Below are positions 10,601 to 19,800 of a stretch of 64,000 bases of DNA, piece by piece. Position 1 is the stretch's first letter, and every line of letters starts with the position of its first letter. The notes beneath the pieces were generated by a model. It was not told the DNA's origin. It saw only the letters and a list, made by a program, of their open reading frames with translations, and made no database searches. A program made the position numbers and the translations under genes. Location of the stretch: positions 1-64,000 of the forward strand of contig NZ_FNRD01000007.1 in assembly GCF_900107635.1 (NCBI RefSeq). The letters are read 5' to 3'. The stretch comes from Flavobacterium gillisiae. GTDB taxonomy: Bacteria > Bacteroidota > Bacteroidia > Flavobacteriales > Flavobacteriaceae.

Positions 10601-11122
10601 AGCACCAGTAATTAAAAAAGTATCTGCCAGTTCAATATCATCATAAGCAATAGGAACGGAGTCTTCTCCAAATGTTTTCTTGTATCCCACAACTGCTGAA
10701 CTCATGCATAGGCGAGAGTTGGTATCGATATTGTTCGTTTTTAGAAAACCTTTTACCAGTTTGTTTACTAAGTAGTATTCTTCAGTAAGGCATTGTCCAG
10801 AAACATAAAAACCCACACTATCAGGGCCGTGTTTTTTTATAATAGATGAAAAAACGGCTGCAGCTCTATCTAAAGCGGTATCCCAACTCACGCGTTCCAT
10901 AGGATGTGATTTGCTCCAACGCATTTCAGGATACAGAATTCTGTCTGAAGTATCATTGGCTACATAATGCAGGTTCATTCCTTTAGAACAGAGCATTCCT
11001 CTATTCACAGGATGGTCTTTATCTCCTTTTATGGTTACGCCATTTTTAGCATCATTGGTAACTATAATTCCGCAACCAACTCCACAATAGGAACAGGTAG
11101 TTTTGATTTCTGAATTTTGCAT
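7610..11122 (-). CDS. nasC: Assimilatory nitrate reductase fused to FAD/NAD(P)H reductase and BFD domain
   Basis: In this 1170-residue fusion, residues 1 to about 680 are a molybdopterin oxidoreductase. It has CSYCGVGC (C10, C13, C17) plus NRGMLCSKG for the [4Fe-4S] cluster, Mo-bis-MGD regions such as GANPAWCHP and MANLLAVHK, and the dinucleotide-binding C-terminal domain. From about residue 692 (IAVVGAGAAAFRFI) a pyridine-nucleotide-disulfide oxidoreductase domain follows, with an NAD-binding VIVGGGLLGLELA and an FAD-binding NPNIYAIGEIA. The last 60 residues are a BFD-like [2Fe-2S] domain (CSC, then GLGCGSC). Family knowledge says the reductase half is normally a separate subunit (NasB type), so this polypeptide should carry electrons from NAD(P)H to nitrate in the cytoplasm. 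The presumed regulatory sites lie at 11188-11222. Confidence 0.92.
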   Translation of the reverse strand: MQNSEIKTTCSYCGVGCGIIVTNDAKNGVTIKGDKDHPVNRGMLCSKGMNLHYVANDTSDRILYPEMRWSKSHPMERVSWDTALDRAAAVFSSIIKKHGPDSVGFYVSGQCLTEEYYLVNKLVKGFLKTNNIDTNSRLCMSSAVVGYKKTFGEDSVPIAYDDIELADTFLITGANPAWCHPILFRRLEQHKEKNPKVKVIVIDPRKTDTAVAADLHLQITPGTDIILYHAMAKRIIEKGYSDIEFIKKHTENYNLYKDLVLATSLDKASKMCGIPISQIELAVDMIGKSEGFMSLWAMGLNQSAVGVDKNTALLNLSLLTGHVGKPGSGPFSLTGQPNAMGGREVGGMANLLAVHKDLANPEHRREVADFWGVDEISEKPGLTATEMFGALESGKMKAIWIICTNPLVSLPDSRRVEKALKNAKFVVVQEISHNADTAKHADLLLPAAGWLEKEGTMTNSERRISYLPKGINAPGEALSDVEILLRFAKKMNFNGFNFNNTEEVYKEYCQMTRNTNMDISYLNYNRLKNEGTFQWPVPDYGHPGTPRLFTDKKFYTPSQKAIFNIPTALENTSEEPNDQFPFILTTGRIRDQWHTMTKTGKVSRLMTHIPSPFLEINPIDAYKSSIKNGDIVVVTSTKGNVRVKAKVTDLIKEGVVFLPMHWGKQLDNDLNRTNNVTNTIVDPISKEPDFKYTIVSVAKYVKPFQKIAVVGAGAAAFRFIQNYREINTTDEIIVFSNEENPFYNRVLLPEYVTAELSWEQLLKIKEDSLKKLNITMKTGVSIDAINTTENTILGSDGVVHTFDSLILATGSRPFVPENAQLHLPGRFTIRKKEDADRLKNYLDNTNLAPDEQHVVIVGGGLLGLELAAALKHKKVKITIIQRASRLMERQLDRISSKLLAEEVQLRDIQIYFDNEVSTVFETDNQNEIEIGLKSGRIITANAIVYTIGTIPNIEIAKEAGISCGRGVKVNQYLQSSNPNIYAIGEIAEYNNQLFGITSAAEEQADVLANYLGGDISSFYRGSVLMNILKLEDINLCSIGQVEIPENDDSYEEIVFSDLKKRYYKKCIVKNDLLVGAILMGDKNEFPEFKNLIESKIELSDKRDLLLRGTSSAKPVLGRLVCSCSQVGSGNIEETIKSGTTNFTELCKSTGAGLGCGSCKTEVKEILAKCK

Positions 11123-11187
11123 TATTTCATTTCTTTATTAATAATAAAGTTGGTTTTTAGTTTTATCTAAACCAAGAACCTTTGAAA

Positions 11188-11222
11188 CAAAATTAAGTAT
11201 AAATACGTAAAAATACGTATTT
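11188..11222 (-). promoter_or_regulatory. Promoter and triple TACGTA-type operator of the nitrate reductase gene
   Basis: On the plus strand TAAGTA (11194-11199), TACGTA (11204-11209) and TACGTA (11214-11219) are spaced exactly 10 bp apart. The last two form TACGTAAAAATACGTA inside a perfect 9-4-9 inverted repeat (11201-11222). A Bacteroidota -7 box TAATTTTG lies at 11188-11195 on the minus strand, so the sites sit where a -33 element would be. The start codon is about 66 bases downstream. Site identity is inferred from recurrence upstream of four other nitrate genes. Confidence 0.6.
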
Positions 11223-11620
11223 ATGATTTTTTATTCTGCAGTTTTATTAATATGAACTGTGAGGGGTTTGTAGAAATGGAATTTATAAGGATGTGGTAAT
11301 TAAAGGAGGGGAATGATGAGTTTTCCTCAAACTTGTACTATTTGTATCTAGAAATTATAATTTTCTTTTTTGCTTGATCAAAAAAGAAACAAAAAAATCA
11401 AGTCTGAGCGCATCCTCGTCGGTCAAATAAGTTTTCGAATGCTAAAAGAAAATAACTCGCTACGCTCAAACAGATTTTCTTTTTACGCATTCCTCAAACA
11501 TTTGACGCTCGACTGCGAATGCTAAGGACGTTTGAATCTCGGATGAAATAAGTTTTTTTAGAAAAAACAGGAATATCGAGCTGACATTATTTAAATAAAT
11601 GAGAGACAGAAAGAATACTT
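11223..11620. other. Gene-free interval with dispersed repeat
   Basis: No gene is seen. About 11365-11565 carries a pattern common between flavobacterial genes (for example gatcaaaaaagaaacaaaaa, then cgctcaaacagattttcttt), with partial inverted segments. It separates the nitrate reductase promoter from the next minus-strand gene. Confidence 0.4.
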
Positions 11621-12028
<408 letters not shown>

Positions 12029-12096
12029 TTAATTTGAAACAGTAAGAAGACTTTCGTTCTTAGCTATATCTAGAATACTTAAAATCTAAAATTATT

Positions 12097-12131
12097 ATTG
12101 TATATTTACAATGATATAAACGTAATATTAC
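12097..12131 (+). promoter_or_regulatory. Candidate autoregulatory palindromes of the Xre/RES module
   Basis: ATTGTA-TATT-TACAAT (12097-12112) and GTAATATTAC (12122-12131) are two perfect inverted repeats directly upstream of the antitoxin ATG at 12136. Antitoxins of this type usually repress their own promoter through such sites. This placement is the only evidence. Confidence 0.4.
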
Positions 12132-12135
12132 AATT

Positions 12136-12636
12136 ATGAATATAAAAACAACATCAAAAAATATAGCTAACAAGAAGGCTACAATTCTAAAAGTATCTAA
12201 AGAAGTAGTGAAACCAGCTAGTCACGTTAAATTTTCACCGTCTTGGGTCGTTAAGTATGGTAAAGACGCACCGGGTTATAAAATGGAATTAATAATTCGT
12301 ATCAGAGAGGGTGTAAAAAAAGCAGAGTGGAAGGAATTAATAGAATATACTGGTTCTACGGAAAAAGAGTTTGAGGATATATTACCAGCTTCTATTAGTA
12401 GTATGCAAAAGAAAACTGTTTATGGAAAGGAAACGTCAGAACGAATCTACGAATTGGCAAGGCTATTTGGATTGGGTTATGATGTATTTGATTCTAAAGA
12501 TGATTTTAAGCAATGGTTAAAAACTCCGTCAAAGTCTCTTGGTAATAAAATTCCTTTTGAATTGCTTGACAGTAGTTTTGGTTTTGAAATGGTCGAAAAT
12601 GAGATTGTAAGAATTCAATACAACGTTTATAGCTAA
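12136..12636 (+). CDS. Xre/MbcA/ParS-type antitoxin (DUF2384)
   Basis: The 166-residue protein has an N-terminal helical DNA-binding half (around WKELIEYTGSTEKEFEDILPASISSM) and a C-terminal toxin-binding DUF2384 segment (ERIYELARLFGLGYDVFDSKDDFKQW, then SLGNKIPFELLDSSFG). In this family the C-terminal part blocks the RES toxin active site, and the N-terminal part represses the operon. The stop codon shares one base with the toxin start (TAATG), so the two are translationally coupled. Two palindromes at 12097-12131 are likely operators. The pair faces opposite to the nitrate genes around it. Confidence 0.9.
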   Translation: MNIKTTSKNIANKKATILKVSKEVVKPASHVKFSPSWVVKYGKDAPGYKMELIIRIREGVKKAEWKELIEYTGSTEKEFEDILPASISSMQKKTVYGKETSERIYELARLFGLGYDVFDSKDDFKQWLKTPSKSLGNKIPFELLDSSFGFEMVENEIVRIQYNVYS

Positions 12637-13106
12637 TGGTTGTGTATAGGATTGCTAATGTTAAGTATAAAGATTTAACACTGTCAGGAATAGGAGCTGA
12701 AAAAGTTGGAGGAAGATGGAACGAAGTGGGAACGCGTGCTGTTTATTGTTCAGAAAACATCTCTTTGGCACTACTAGAATATTACGTACACTCAGAAAAT
12801 ATTGCGTATTTACCCAAAGATATATTAGTAGCAAAAATTCAGTTCCCAGATGAATTTGTTATAGAGGAATTGAAAGAACTTCCGGAACGATGGAACCAAT
12901 ATCCTTATTCTTCTAAAACAACAGAAGTTTTTACAAAATTATCAAAAGACCGAAACGTATTCGCTTTACGCGTACCATCTACTATTGTTGGATTAGAATC
13001 AAATATTATCTTAAATCCGCTATACAAAGATTTTGGAAAAGTAGAAGTGATTGAATTTATCAAATTGCCAATAGACGAAAGGCTTAAAAAAGATAAACAT
13101 AAATAA
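12636..13106 (+). CDS. RES-domain toxin
   Basis: The 156-residue RES-family protein shows the expected early arginine (VYRIA), GAEKVGGRWNEVGTRAVYCSE, then SLALLEYYVH with the conserved glutamate, and ESNIILNPLYKDF near the C-terminus. RES toxins are ADP-ribosyltransferase-like enzymes that degrade or consume NAD+ and halt growth until the antitoxin neutralises them. The length and all recognised motifs look intact, so the module is probably active. It overlaps the antitoxin gene by one base. A dispersed repeat follows at about 13237-13370. Confidence 0.9.
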   Translation: MVVYRIANVKYKDLTLSGIGAEKVGGRWNEVGTRAVYCSENISLALLEYYVHSENIAYLPKDILVAKIQFPDEFVIEELKELPERWNQYPYSSKTTEVFTKLSKDRNVFALRVPSTIVGLESNIILNPLYKDFGKVEVIEFIKLPIDERLKKDKHK

Positions 13107-13445
13107 ACTTAGTAATTAATAAAAGCACACACTTTACTTACTATACACTCATTTATAAGTTTAGGAAAGGAACGTTTTATTTATTGCAGCCTTAAAATAA
13201 ATAGTACTAATAGTTCTTAAAAATCACAATCTTCTGCCCCAGACAGTAGCGGCAGCCCCGATTGAAAAACCGCTTTTTTACGGGAGTAGCAGAGCGACCG
13301 TAGGAAGCTCCTGCGACGACCTAGTAAAAAAAAGGTTTTGAGTGAGGGCTATAGCGAATGGCTGGAATAGGCACAATAAAACCAAATTAGTGCAGCGACT
13401 AATTCGGTTCTTTGAAATGAAATTGTCTTTTGTTAAAGCTAAAAT
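13107..13445. other. Gene-free interval with GC-richer dispersed repeat
   Basis: Positions about 13237-13370 are clearly richer in G and C than the surroundings and contain motifs seen in flavobacterial intergenic repeats (gacagtagcggcagccccg, agctcctgcgacgacc, gagggctatagcgaatggc). No gene is supported. The interval separates the toxin gene from the convergent porin gene. Confidence 0.4.
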
Positions 13446-14705
13446 TTATTGTTTTTTGGTCGAAAATATATTTGGATTAATGTTGATCATTAGCCATGCC
13501 CAGTTGTTTGTTTTGCTTGAGTCACCGCCTTTTAGTGCTTCAAGAGTGGTTGTACCAAACATTTGAGAATAACCTCCCACTACTAGAATATCTTTTGATA
13601 CTTTATAAGCAGCAGTCAAGTCAAGCTCCGTTCCTAGGTAAGAATCTTGTTCGACAGTACTTACAATTACTTTGCTATGCGCATAGAAAAAATGAGGAGT
13701 AACAGATAATTTTACTTTTTTGATTGGAAATTCCAGTTTTAAATAAGCGTCTTGTAAACCTACATTGTTGCTATGATTTCCTACGTAGAAATAGTCCATA
13801 AAACCATTGAAAGCGTGGTTTGTTCCAAATAAAGGGATGAATGATTTTAGTTTAGTGCTTGTGTCATCTTGGTCTTTTCCTGAAAGGAATTCATATCCTA
13901 AAGTCGCTTTAAAATTTTCGGTTAGGGCATACCCTATATTGGATCCTGCGTAAAAAGCAGTTATATCATTTCCGGCACTTTTTCCTGATTGTCCGTAAAG
14001 TCCGAAGTCAAAATCCAATTTTTTTCCTTTATAGGTAAGATAAGTTCCGTAGGTTTGTTTGTAATCCACTTTTAACTCAGTTGGAGTTGCTGCAAATTCA
14101 TATCCTGTGTTTAAGAATAAGAAACTAGCATTTATTGTACTTATTTTAGTGTGATACCAAGCATAGTGCATGTTTTTGTAATTTGTGGTGTAAGCGGTCG
14201 TTGGAGCTAATAAGTTCTCGGCGTTTGCGTTGTGTGCGACTCCTAAATCCAATTGATTTTTAGTGTCTTTATAGGTAAGCAGTACTGCATCATGACTTTG
14301 TCCTTGTTGAATCCAGTCTATTCCACCCATGATGCGCTGGTTATCATAATTCAATACTTGGCGACCTATGCGGGAACTCCATTTGTCAGTAAAACTATAT
14401 TCAGCCCAAGCTTCGAAAACAGCTACTCCATTTTTAGCCGCTGTAGAAGTTGTAGCAACATCTCCCCAAACACTGATGTTTTGAAGTGCCAATTTTAATT
14501 TTAATTTGTCTTGCGTGAAGTTTAAATTCAAGCGCGAACGTTGTGATATAAAAGAAGCAGGGATGTCACCATCTTTTAAAAGACTTTTGTATCCATTACG
14601 GTATTCGAATCTTGGTCTAAGTTGGACGTTTGCCTCAAATTCTTGTGCGTAAGTGGTGCATCCTATTATAGCTAGGAAGGGAAAAAGGGTTTTTAGAATG
14701 TTCAT
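13446..14705 (-). CDS. Alginate-export-family outer-membrane porin, probable nitrate-regulated porin
   Basis: The start was chosen at 14705 (MNILKTLF...) because a Sec signal peptide ending TTYAQ begins there; the upstream in-frame extension lacks one. The mature protein of about 400 residues is a run of amphipathic beta strands. Motifs such as QLRPRFEYRN, RSRLNLNF, WAEYSFTDKWSSRIGRQVLNYDNQRIMGG and a C-terminal strand typify alginate-export-like barrels. The substrate is unknown. The upstream region carries the same TAAGTA/TACGTA sites as the nitrate genes (14873-14913), which suggests a role in nitrate entry. A terminator-like hairpin further upstream (15036-15070) separates it from the hypothetical-gene block. 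Confidence 0.8.
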   Translation of the reverse strand: MNILKTLFPFLAIIGCTTYAQEFEANVQLRPRFEYRNGYKSLLKDGDIPASFISQRSRLNLNFTQDKLKLKLALQNISVWGDVATTSTAAKNGVAVFEAWAEYSFTDKWSSRIGRQVLNYDNQRIMGGIDWIQQGQSHDAVLLTYKDTKNQLDLGVAHNANAENLLAPTTAYTTNYKNMHYAWYHTKISTINASFLFLNTGYEFAATPTELKVDYKQTYGTYLTYKGKKLDFDFGLYGQSGKSAGNDITAFYAGSNIGYALTENFKATLGYEFLSGKDQDDTSTKLKSFIPLFGTNHAFNGFMDYFYVGNHSNNVGLQDAYLKLEFPIKKVKLSVTPHFFYAHSKVIVSTVEQDSYLGTELDLTAAYKVSKDILVVGGYSQMFGTTTLEALKGGDSSKTNNWAWLMININPNIFSTKKQ

Positions 14706-14845
14706 AGTGATTGGTTTAGTTAATTTTTCATCGATTTTAATTTTGTAAAATAGCTTCGTAGTACTAATTCGCTGCACTGTAAATTCGTCTGTTTAGGACT
14801 AATTATCGGTTGAATTAGAGTACAGCCGAAAGGATCTATTTCGGT

Positions 14846-14913
14846 CAAAAATAGATTTAAAAATTGAATTAATAAGTATAAATACGTATTTAAAACACGT
14901 TAAAAACTACGTA
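14846..14913 (-). promoter_or_regulatory. Promoter box and TACGTA-type sites of the porin gene
   Basis: On the plus strand TAAGTA (14873-14878) and TACGTA (14883-14888) are spaced 10 bp apart. A further TACGTA lies at 14908-14913, with a degenerate CACGTT between (14896-14901). A -7 box TATTTTTG is at 14846-14853 on the minus strand, about 36 bases downstream of the nearest perfect site. On the minus strand the 16-mer TACGTATTTATACTTA is identical to the one upstream of the nitrate reductase gene. Confidence 0.55.
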
Positions 14914-15035
14914 TTTGTTGCTTTTTGTGAATTTGAAAATGAAAGTGTTTATATTTAAAAAGATGATAATAGATATTGATAAAATATATCAAATTCGGAT
15001 TCAATTAATGGAAGGTAAAAAGGCTAAAAAACGAG

Positions 15036-15070
15036 AAAACCTCTTTTAAAATGTTTTAAAAGAGGTTTTT
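15036..15070. terminator. Strong bidirectional hairpin terminator
   Basis: AAAACCTCTTTTAAAA and its exact reverse complement are separated by TG, giving a 16-bp perfect stem with A-rich left and T-rich right flanks. It lies downstream of the minus-strand hypothetical genes and insulates them from the porin promoter. Confidence 0.7.
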
Positions 15071-15091
15071 AGAGTTATAGCAGAATAATCT

Positions 15092-15226
15092 TTATTGTAA
15101 GGGCTGTATCAACTTTTTCATATCATCAAATATTGGAAGGTCAAGTTTCAATTCGATGTGAGTAATTTTTCTGTTTTCGTGGTCAAATCTTCTTAATTCT
15201 GTGGCGTCAAAACCAGTTTTAATAAG
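15092..15226 (-). pseudogene. Remnant of a small protein gene (C-terminal piece, frameshifted)
   Basis: On the minus strand about 44 codons read cleanly to a TAA at 15092-15094, including TGFDATELRRFDHENRKITH and ending MKKLIQPLQ. Just upstream the frame is closed by TGA, while a neighbouring frame reads a plausible QKLVDLLKL, suggesting a one-base frameshift. No start or fuller ORF is found in 15227-15372. I do not recognise the family. The piece looks protein-like rather than random, but it is short. Confidence 0.4.
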
Positions 15227-15372
15227 TCAACTAATTTTTGAGTATTGTACACGATTAAATATGGTGTGAGGTATAATCTTTAGGTTTGTATGGCGTACTC
15301 ATTTTCGATTGCTGTGTGCTTATATTATCGCTATCGTGTCGAATTAGGTTGATAATTAGAAATAGCAATTAA

Positions 15373-15921
15373 TTATTCTTTTATAGTTCCTGCTTTTTTT
15401 TTGTCAACCATTTTCCGGTATTCTTCATAGAAATTTTTTCTATATGTTTTGTTTTTCTTAATCAAATCAGAAAAATAATCGATTAGGTTTTCTTTTTCTG
15501 ATGAATCATCGGTTATTAAGTCAATATAGTTTTTATCAAATACCATAACCGACGCGTAAATGTGTTTCCATTCTTCCAATCCGGTTGTAAAAACATTATA
15601 CTTTTTCCCATTCGAATACAAGTCAACATTTTCCCACAGTAGGATAGGAAGATTACTGTTGTTTGGATAAATTTCTTTATCCCATTTACCAAACTTATCA
15701 AACATAACTTTATGAGTATATAAGGCCAAAAAGACGCATTCAAATCTTATTTCGTTAAATTTTATAGTATCATTCTTTGAGATTGTCAAATACTTTTCAA
15801 CAAGAATTTCAGTATAATTGGTTTTATAAATTTTGGGACACTTTTCTTGTTGAACTATCTTTTGTGCTGAAGAATACACACAAAAAATAAGGCTTACAAT
15901 TATTAGAAAGTTTTGTTTCAT
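15373..15921 (-). CDS. Secreted hypothetical protein
   Basis: The 182-residue protein has a Sec signal peptide (FLIIVSLIFCVYSSAQ). The mature part is charged and has no motif I recognise. It includes LLWENVDLYSNGKKYNVFTTGLEEW and a lysine-rich C-terminal tail. It is the last gene of the one-orientation block of exported hypotheticals (15.4-22.5 kb). No operon partner is close: the next gene upstream ends 247 bases away. Confidence 0.6.
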   Translation of the reverse strand: MKQNFLIIVSLIFCVYSSAQKIVQQEKCPKIYKTNYTEILVEKYLTISKNDTIKFNEIRFECVFLALYTHKVMFDKFGKWDKEIYPNNSNLPILLWENVDLYSNGKKYNVFTTGLEEWKHIYASVMVFDKNYIDLITDDSSEKENLIDYFSDLIKKNKTYRKNFYEEYRKMVDKKKAGTIKE

Positions 15922-16168
15922 TGTTTTAACAATTTTAGATAAAGTAATTTTAAGAAGCTTTCAGTTTACAGATCAGATAAACACATCGATTTAAAGATAA
16001 TTAATAAAATGCTCCCGACTTATGGATTTTATAAAAGGATTTTTTTTTTTCGATTAGGCAAGATGGTAGGCCCAAGTAAACTTTACCCAATAGGGAGCGG
16101 TTCCATTCAATTGCAGTTCCGTTATTGGTTTTTCTCTTCCAGTGAGTCTTTAGCTTTGAGCTGTTTTT

Positions 16169-16678
16169 TTATTTTACAATTGGTGGGGGAGGTGGAGGAG
16201 TCACAATATTTTCGATATTCGAAAAGTGTATATATTCATCAGTTTTGACAAATTGTAATCTGCTTTGTAAATTTTCAACCCAATTTCCCAAAGCATTAAT
16301 TTTTGATGGAGGAGTGCTTCCATGAATATAAATAGATTCGGTTTTTTCATTGCGGTTTATTATAAAAATTTGGGAGTTTCCATCTTCAATATATTTTTGG
16401 ATATATGTAGGTTCGTATTTTTTGAAATTAAGTTTGTTAATTTTCTCTATCAGAGAGTCTTTGTCTTGTCTATTTAAAACTGCAATAAAATTTCCAACAG
16501 CTTCCTCTGGAAATCTTTTTTGCAAATACAAAGTATCACTTCCGTTAAATTTCAAGGAACTATTTTCTCTTAAATTAAAATTCACATAAATAAAATCTTT
16601 AAAATTTGGTTTCAATTTTATGTTTTCATTTTTGCACGAAATGAAGACAAGAATTGATAAGACGATTAATTTCTTCAT
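16169..16678 (-). CDS. Hypothetical lipoprotein with proline-rich C-terminus
   Basis: The start was chosen at 16678, where a lipoprotein signal begins (MKKLIVLSILVFISCKN, lipobox cysteine in ISC); an in-frame ATG 33 bases upstream lacks a signal. The mature protein of about 155 residues has beta-prone and charged segments and ends with a six-proline run in VTPPPPPPIVK. I do not recognise the family. The proline tail could be a flexible extension. It lies in the block of exported hypothetical genes, downstream of a hairpin element at about 16725-16832. Confidence 0.55.
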   Translation of the reverse strand: MKKLIVLSILVFISCKNENIKLKPNFKDFIYVNFNLRENSSLKFNGSDTLYLQKRFPEEAVGNFIAVLNRQDKDSLIEKINKLNFKKYEPTYIQKYIEDGNSQIFIINRNEKTESIYIHGSTPPSKINALGNWVENLQSRLQFVKTDEYIHFSNIENIVTPPPPPPIVK

Positions 16679-16724
16679 TTTATTACGTTTGGGTTTAATT
16701 TTTCGAGCCAATAGCCGTTGGCTT

Positions 16725-16832
16725 GCGGTAACTTAGAGATTGTGTGGGCTTTGTAATCGCTAACTTGTCGGATGATCGAAAACACGAAAAAAACCTTAAT
16801 CCCACTAATATTGTGTCTCGCCAAAGGTTGTT
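16725..16832. repeat. Hairpin-forming boundary element, copy A
   Basis: Imperfect inverted ends (GTTGGC near 16729, CGCCAA near 16817) and an inner pair GTGGG / CCCAC flank a core TAATCGCTAACTTGTCGGA, followed by CGAAAACA. A related core is found at 19885-20000. It lies between two genes at one end of the ELWxxDGT gene. The attC-like character is inferred from structure only. Confidence 0.4.
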
Positions 16833-16841
16833 TGCAGAAGG

Positions 16842-19800
16842 CTATTTAATTATTATCTTTTTTGTTTCAATAAAGTTCTCAGTTGTTATTTTAATAAAAT
16901 AAATACCACTATTTAATTTACTTAAGTCTACGAAGTCAGCGCTTTCAGGAATCACATTTAAAATATTTGCGCCTAATACATTATATATTTGAATAGTAAT
17001 AAGTTGTGAATTATCAGATATAGATAAATTAATTTTTCCATTAGAAGGATTTGGAAAAATTTTCACTTTATCGGTTTGAATATTTTTAGAATTAAATTCT
17101 TCTGTTTGTAATAAATTTTGCGTGTTTGAATAATATAATTCGTTTCCTGATTCTTGACTAACCCCGTCGAACAATAAATTATCATTTAAGTTCATAATAT
17201 CAGAAACTCCATAAAAGTTAGAAAAATTATTAGAATTTAGAATGTTGATTTGAAAATATTTTGAAGTTTGTGAAACGTTATCTACGTACCAAATTTTATC
17301 TGAGTAAAACTCTTTAATGAAAAATAAATTGTTTTGTATGCAAGTACAATTAGCAAAATAATTAGAGGCTCCAAGGGGTATAGCTTCAACAAGAGTAGTA
17401 CCAGCTAATGTCCCATTTGTTTTCCAAAGCTCCATACCTGCGGTTTGGCCGCTTTGGCCTGTTGAGAAATAAACAAAATTCCCACATGATTTTAAGGAAT
17501 TAAATGTGTTATAATTTGTAAAATTTGCAGTTGTAAGTGCTACAGTACCAGTAGGAGTACCATCAGATTTCATTAAAGTTGGCCCACTATCTGAAAAAAC
17601 GGTAAAATATAAGTTGTTATTAAAAACAATATTTTTGTTGAATTGACCTAGACCAGTAATTAACCAAGAACCTAAAAAAGTTGTACCTGCTTGTGTTCCA
17701 TCGGTAGACCATAAACTGTTATTGCCGTAACTCGAATTGTTTATATCAGTTTTAAAGAAAATCTTACCATTTGCTGAATTAATTATTTCAGGTCTGTAAT
17801 CATAAGTTCCGCTTGATGGAATTGAGACTACTTTTATTGTTCCGTTTGTTGTTCCATCAGTTCTCCAAATTGCGTATCCTAGATTATCTTTACCAATAAA
17901 ATATAAGTATCCATTTAAAATCGCATAGCAATTTTCATTCAAAGCAATGGCATGATCGTAAAATAAATTAGAACTGCTAACGCCATGTCCTCCACCTATA
18001 AATATATCTTTTAGAAGAAATGTGCCTTCTGCTGTTCCATCACTTCGCCATAATTCTTCACCATGAATTTGATCGTTTGCTTTAAAAAAAACAATGTCGT
18101 TAAGACTCATAAAAAGAGTATATTGTCCTATACTACTTGTACCTCCGGGAGCTATATCTTTTACTAGCGAAGTTCCTGATTCGGTACCATCTGTTTTAAA
18201 AAGCTCAAAACCAGAAGTACCATCGTTTGCTCTAAAAAAAACATTGTTGCCTGCTTTTGTAAATGATGGTCTATAATCATAATCATTATATAAGGAATTG
18301 TAGTTAGGGTTGATATCTTTAATCATTTTTGTGCCACTTATTGTTCCATCTGTTATGAAAGGTTCAATTCCATGAGAGCCATCTGAGCCAGCAAATATTA
18401 ATTTATTATTAAAAGGAGTATAATCTCTATTCCCAACTCTACTTCCATTCTTATGGAATATATCACTAACTAATATTGTATTATTTAATGATCCGTCTGT
18501 TTTCAATAATTCTATGCCATTTAGATTATTTAATACTCCTTGAAAATAGATTGAATTATTAGATTCAATAAACGATAATTCAGTATAACTTGACTGTGCT
18601 AGATTTACTTCTTTTAATTGAGATGTTCCCTCTAATGTTCCCTCGCTTTTCCATAAAGTATTAAAACCAGTTACCCCATCTGTCGCAGAAAAGATAATAA
18701 AATTAGCTGTTGGAGTTAATTTTGAAATATTACTTGAAGCAATACCAACATTAATATCTTTAATAATTTTTGTTCCTTCGGAAGTTCCATCTGTACCCCA
18801 TAATTCATTGCCATAAATAGTATTATCAGCAATGAAATACACTTTATTTTTAAATGTAATAAATTCTGAATTGTAGTTCCTGCTACTATAAGTTGTAAGT
18901 ACATCCTTTAAAAAGACAGTTCCAATCGAGGTACCGTCGCTTTTCCATAGTTGATTTCCGTTTGAAGCAGTTGTTGCACCAAAAACAAAATAAGTGCTTG
19001 TTGCACTTGCAATCAGTGTATAGGATGAATTATTTGGCCCAAGATTGATGTCTTTTAAAAGTTGAGTTCCATCTGTTGTACCATCACTTTTCCATAATTC
19101 AAAACCAGTGGAGCCATTATTTGCAAAAAAGTAGAAATTATTATTAAAAACAATAAAATTATTACCAGGATTGATACTTGGATTTGTACTTGGATTTATA
19201 TCTTTTAATATTTCTGTTCCAGAGTTTGTACCATCGCTTTTCCATAATTCAGTACCATTTATTCCGTTATTACATATGAAATACATATTATTATTAAAAA
19301 CGAAAAAATCTGTTGGGTAGCTTGAATTGGGTCCAGAATTAATATCTTTCAAAAGCGTTGTTCCATTTGTTGTACCGTCACTAATCCATAATTCTTGACC
19401 ATTAATATTGTCATTTGCACTAAAATAAATCATGCCATTTAAGACTTTTAATTTGCCAATTGAACTATCACCGGAGCTATTAATGTTTTTAATTAAAAAA
19501 GTTCCAGTTTCTGTTCCATCACTAGTCCAAAGTTCAATCCCATTTACTCCATCATTTGCAGTAAAGTACAATTGATCATTTATTGTCACAAAGTTGGAGT
19601 ATTCTAAACCGCTTGCTGAGCCAACATAAATGTCTTTTGCTAAATTAGTTGTGTTAGTAATAGTATTGCTAACCCATAACTCTCTACCATGCAAACCGTC
19701 ATCAGCTGAATAATATATTTTGGTAGTGCCTTTAGTTATGTTTTTCGGATTGCTATCGCCTGCAAAATTTATTTCCAATAATGTAGCGTCAATTTTTTGT

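Noticed and set aside
11201..11222. The AAATACGTA palindrome as a transcription terminator
   Set aside because: It lies upstream of a start codon next to a promoter box and recurs as sites before other nitrate genes.
13342..13702. Plus-strand ORFs overlapping the porin gene
   Set aside because: They lie opposite a well-supported porin frame and carry no motif.
16009..16248. 79-codon plus-strand ORF
   Set aside because: Low-complexity tract (T run) and opposite to a lipoprotein gene; no recognised domain.
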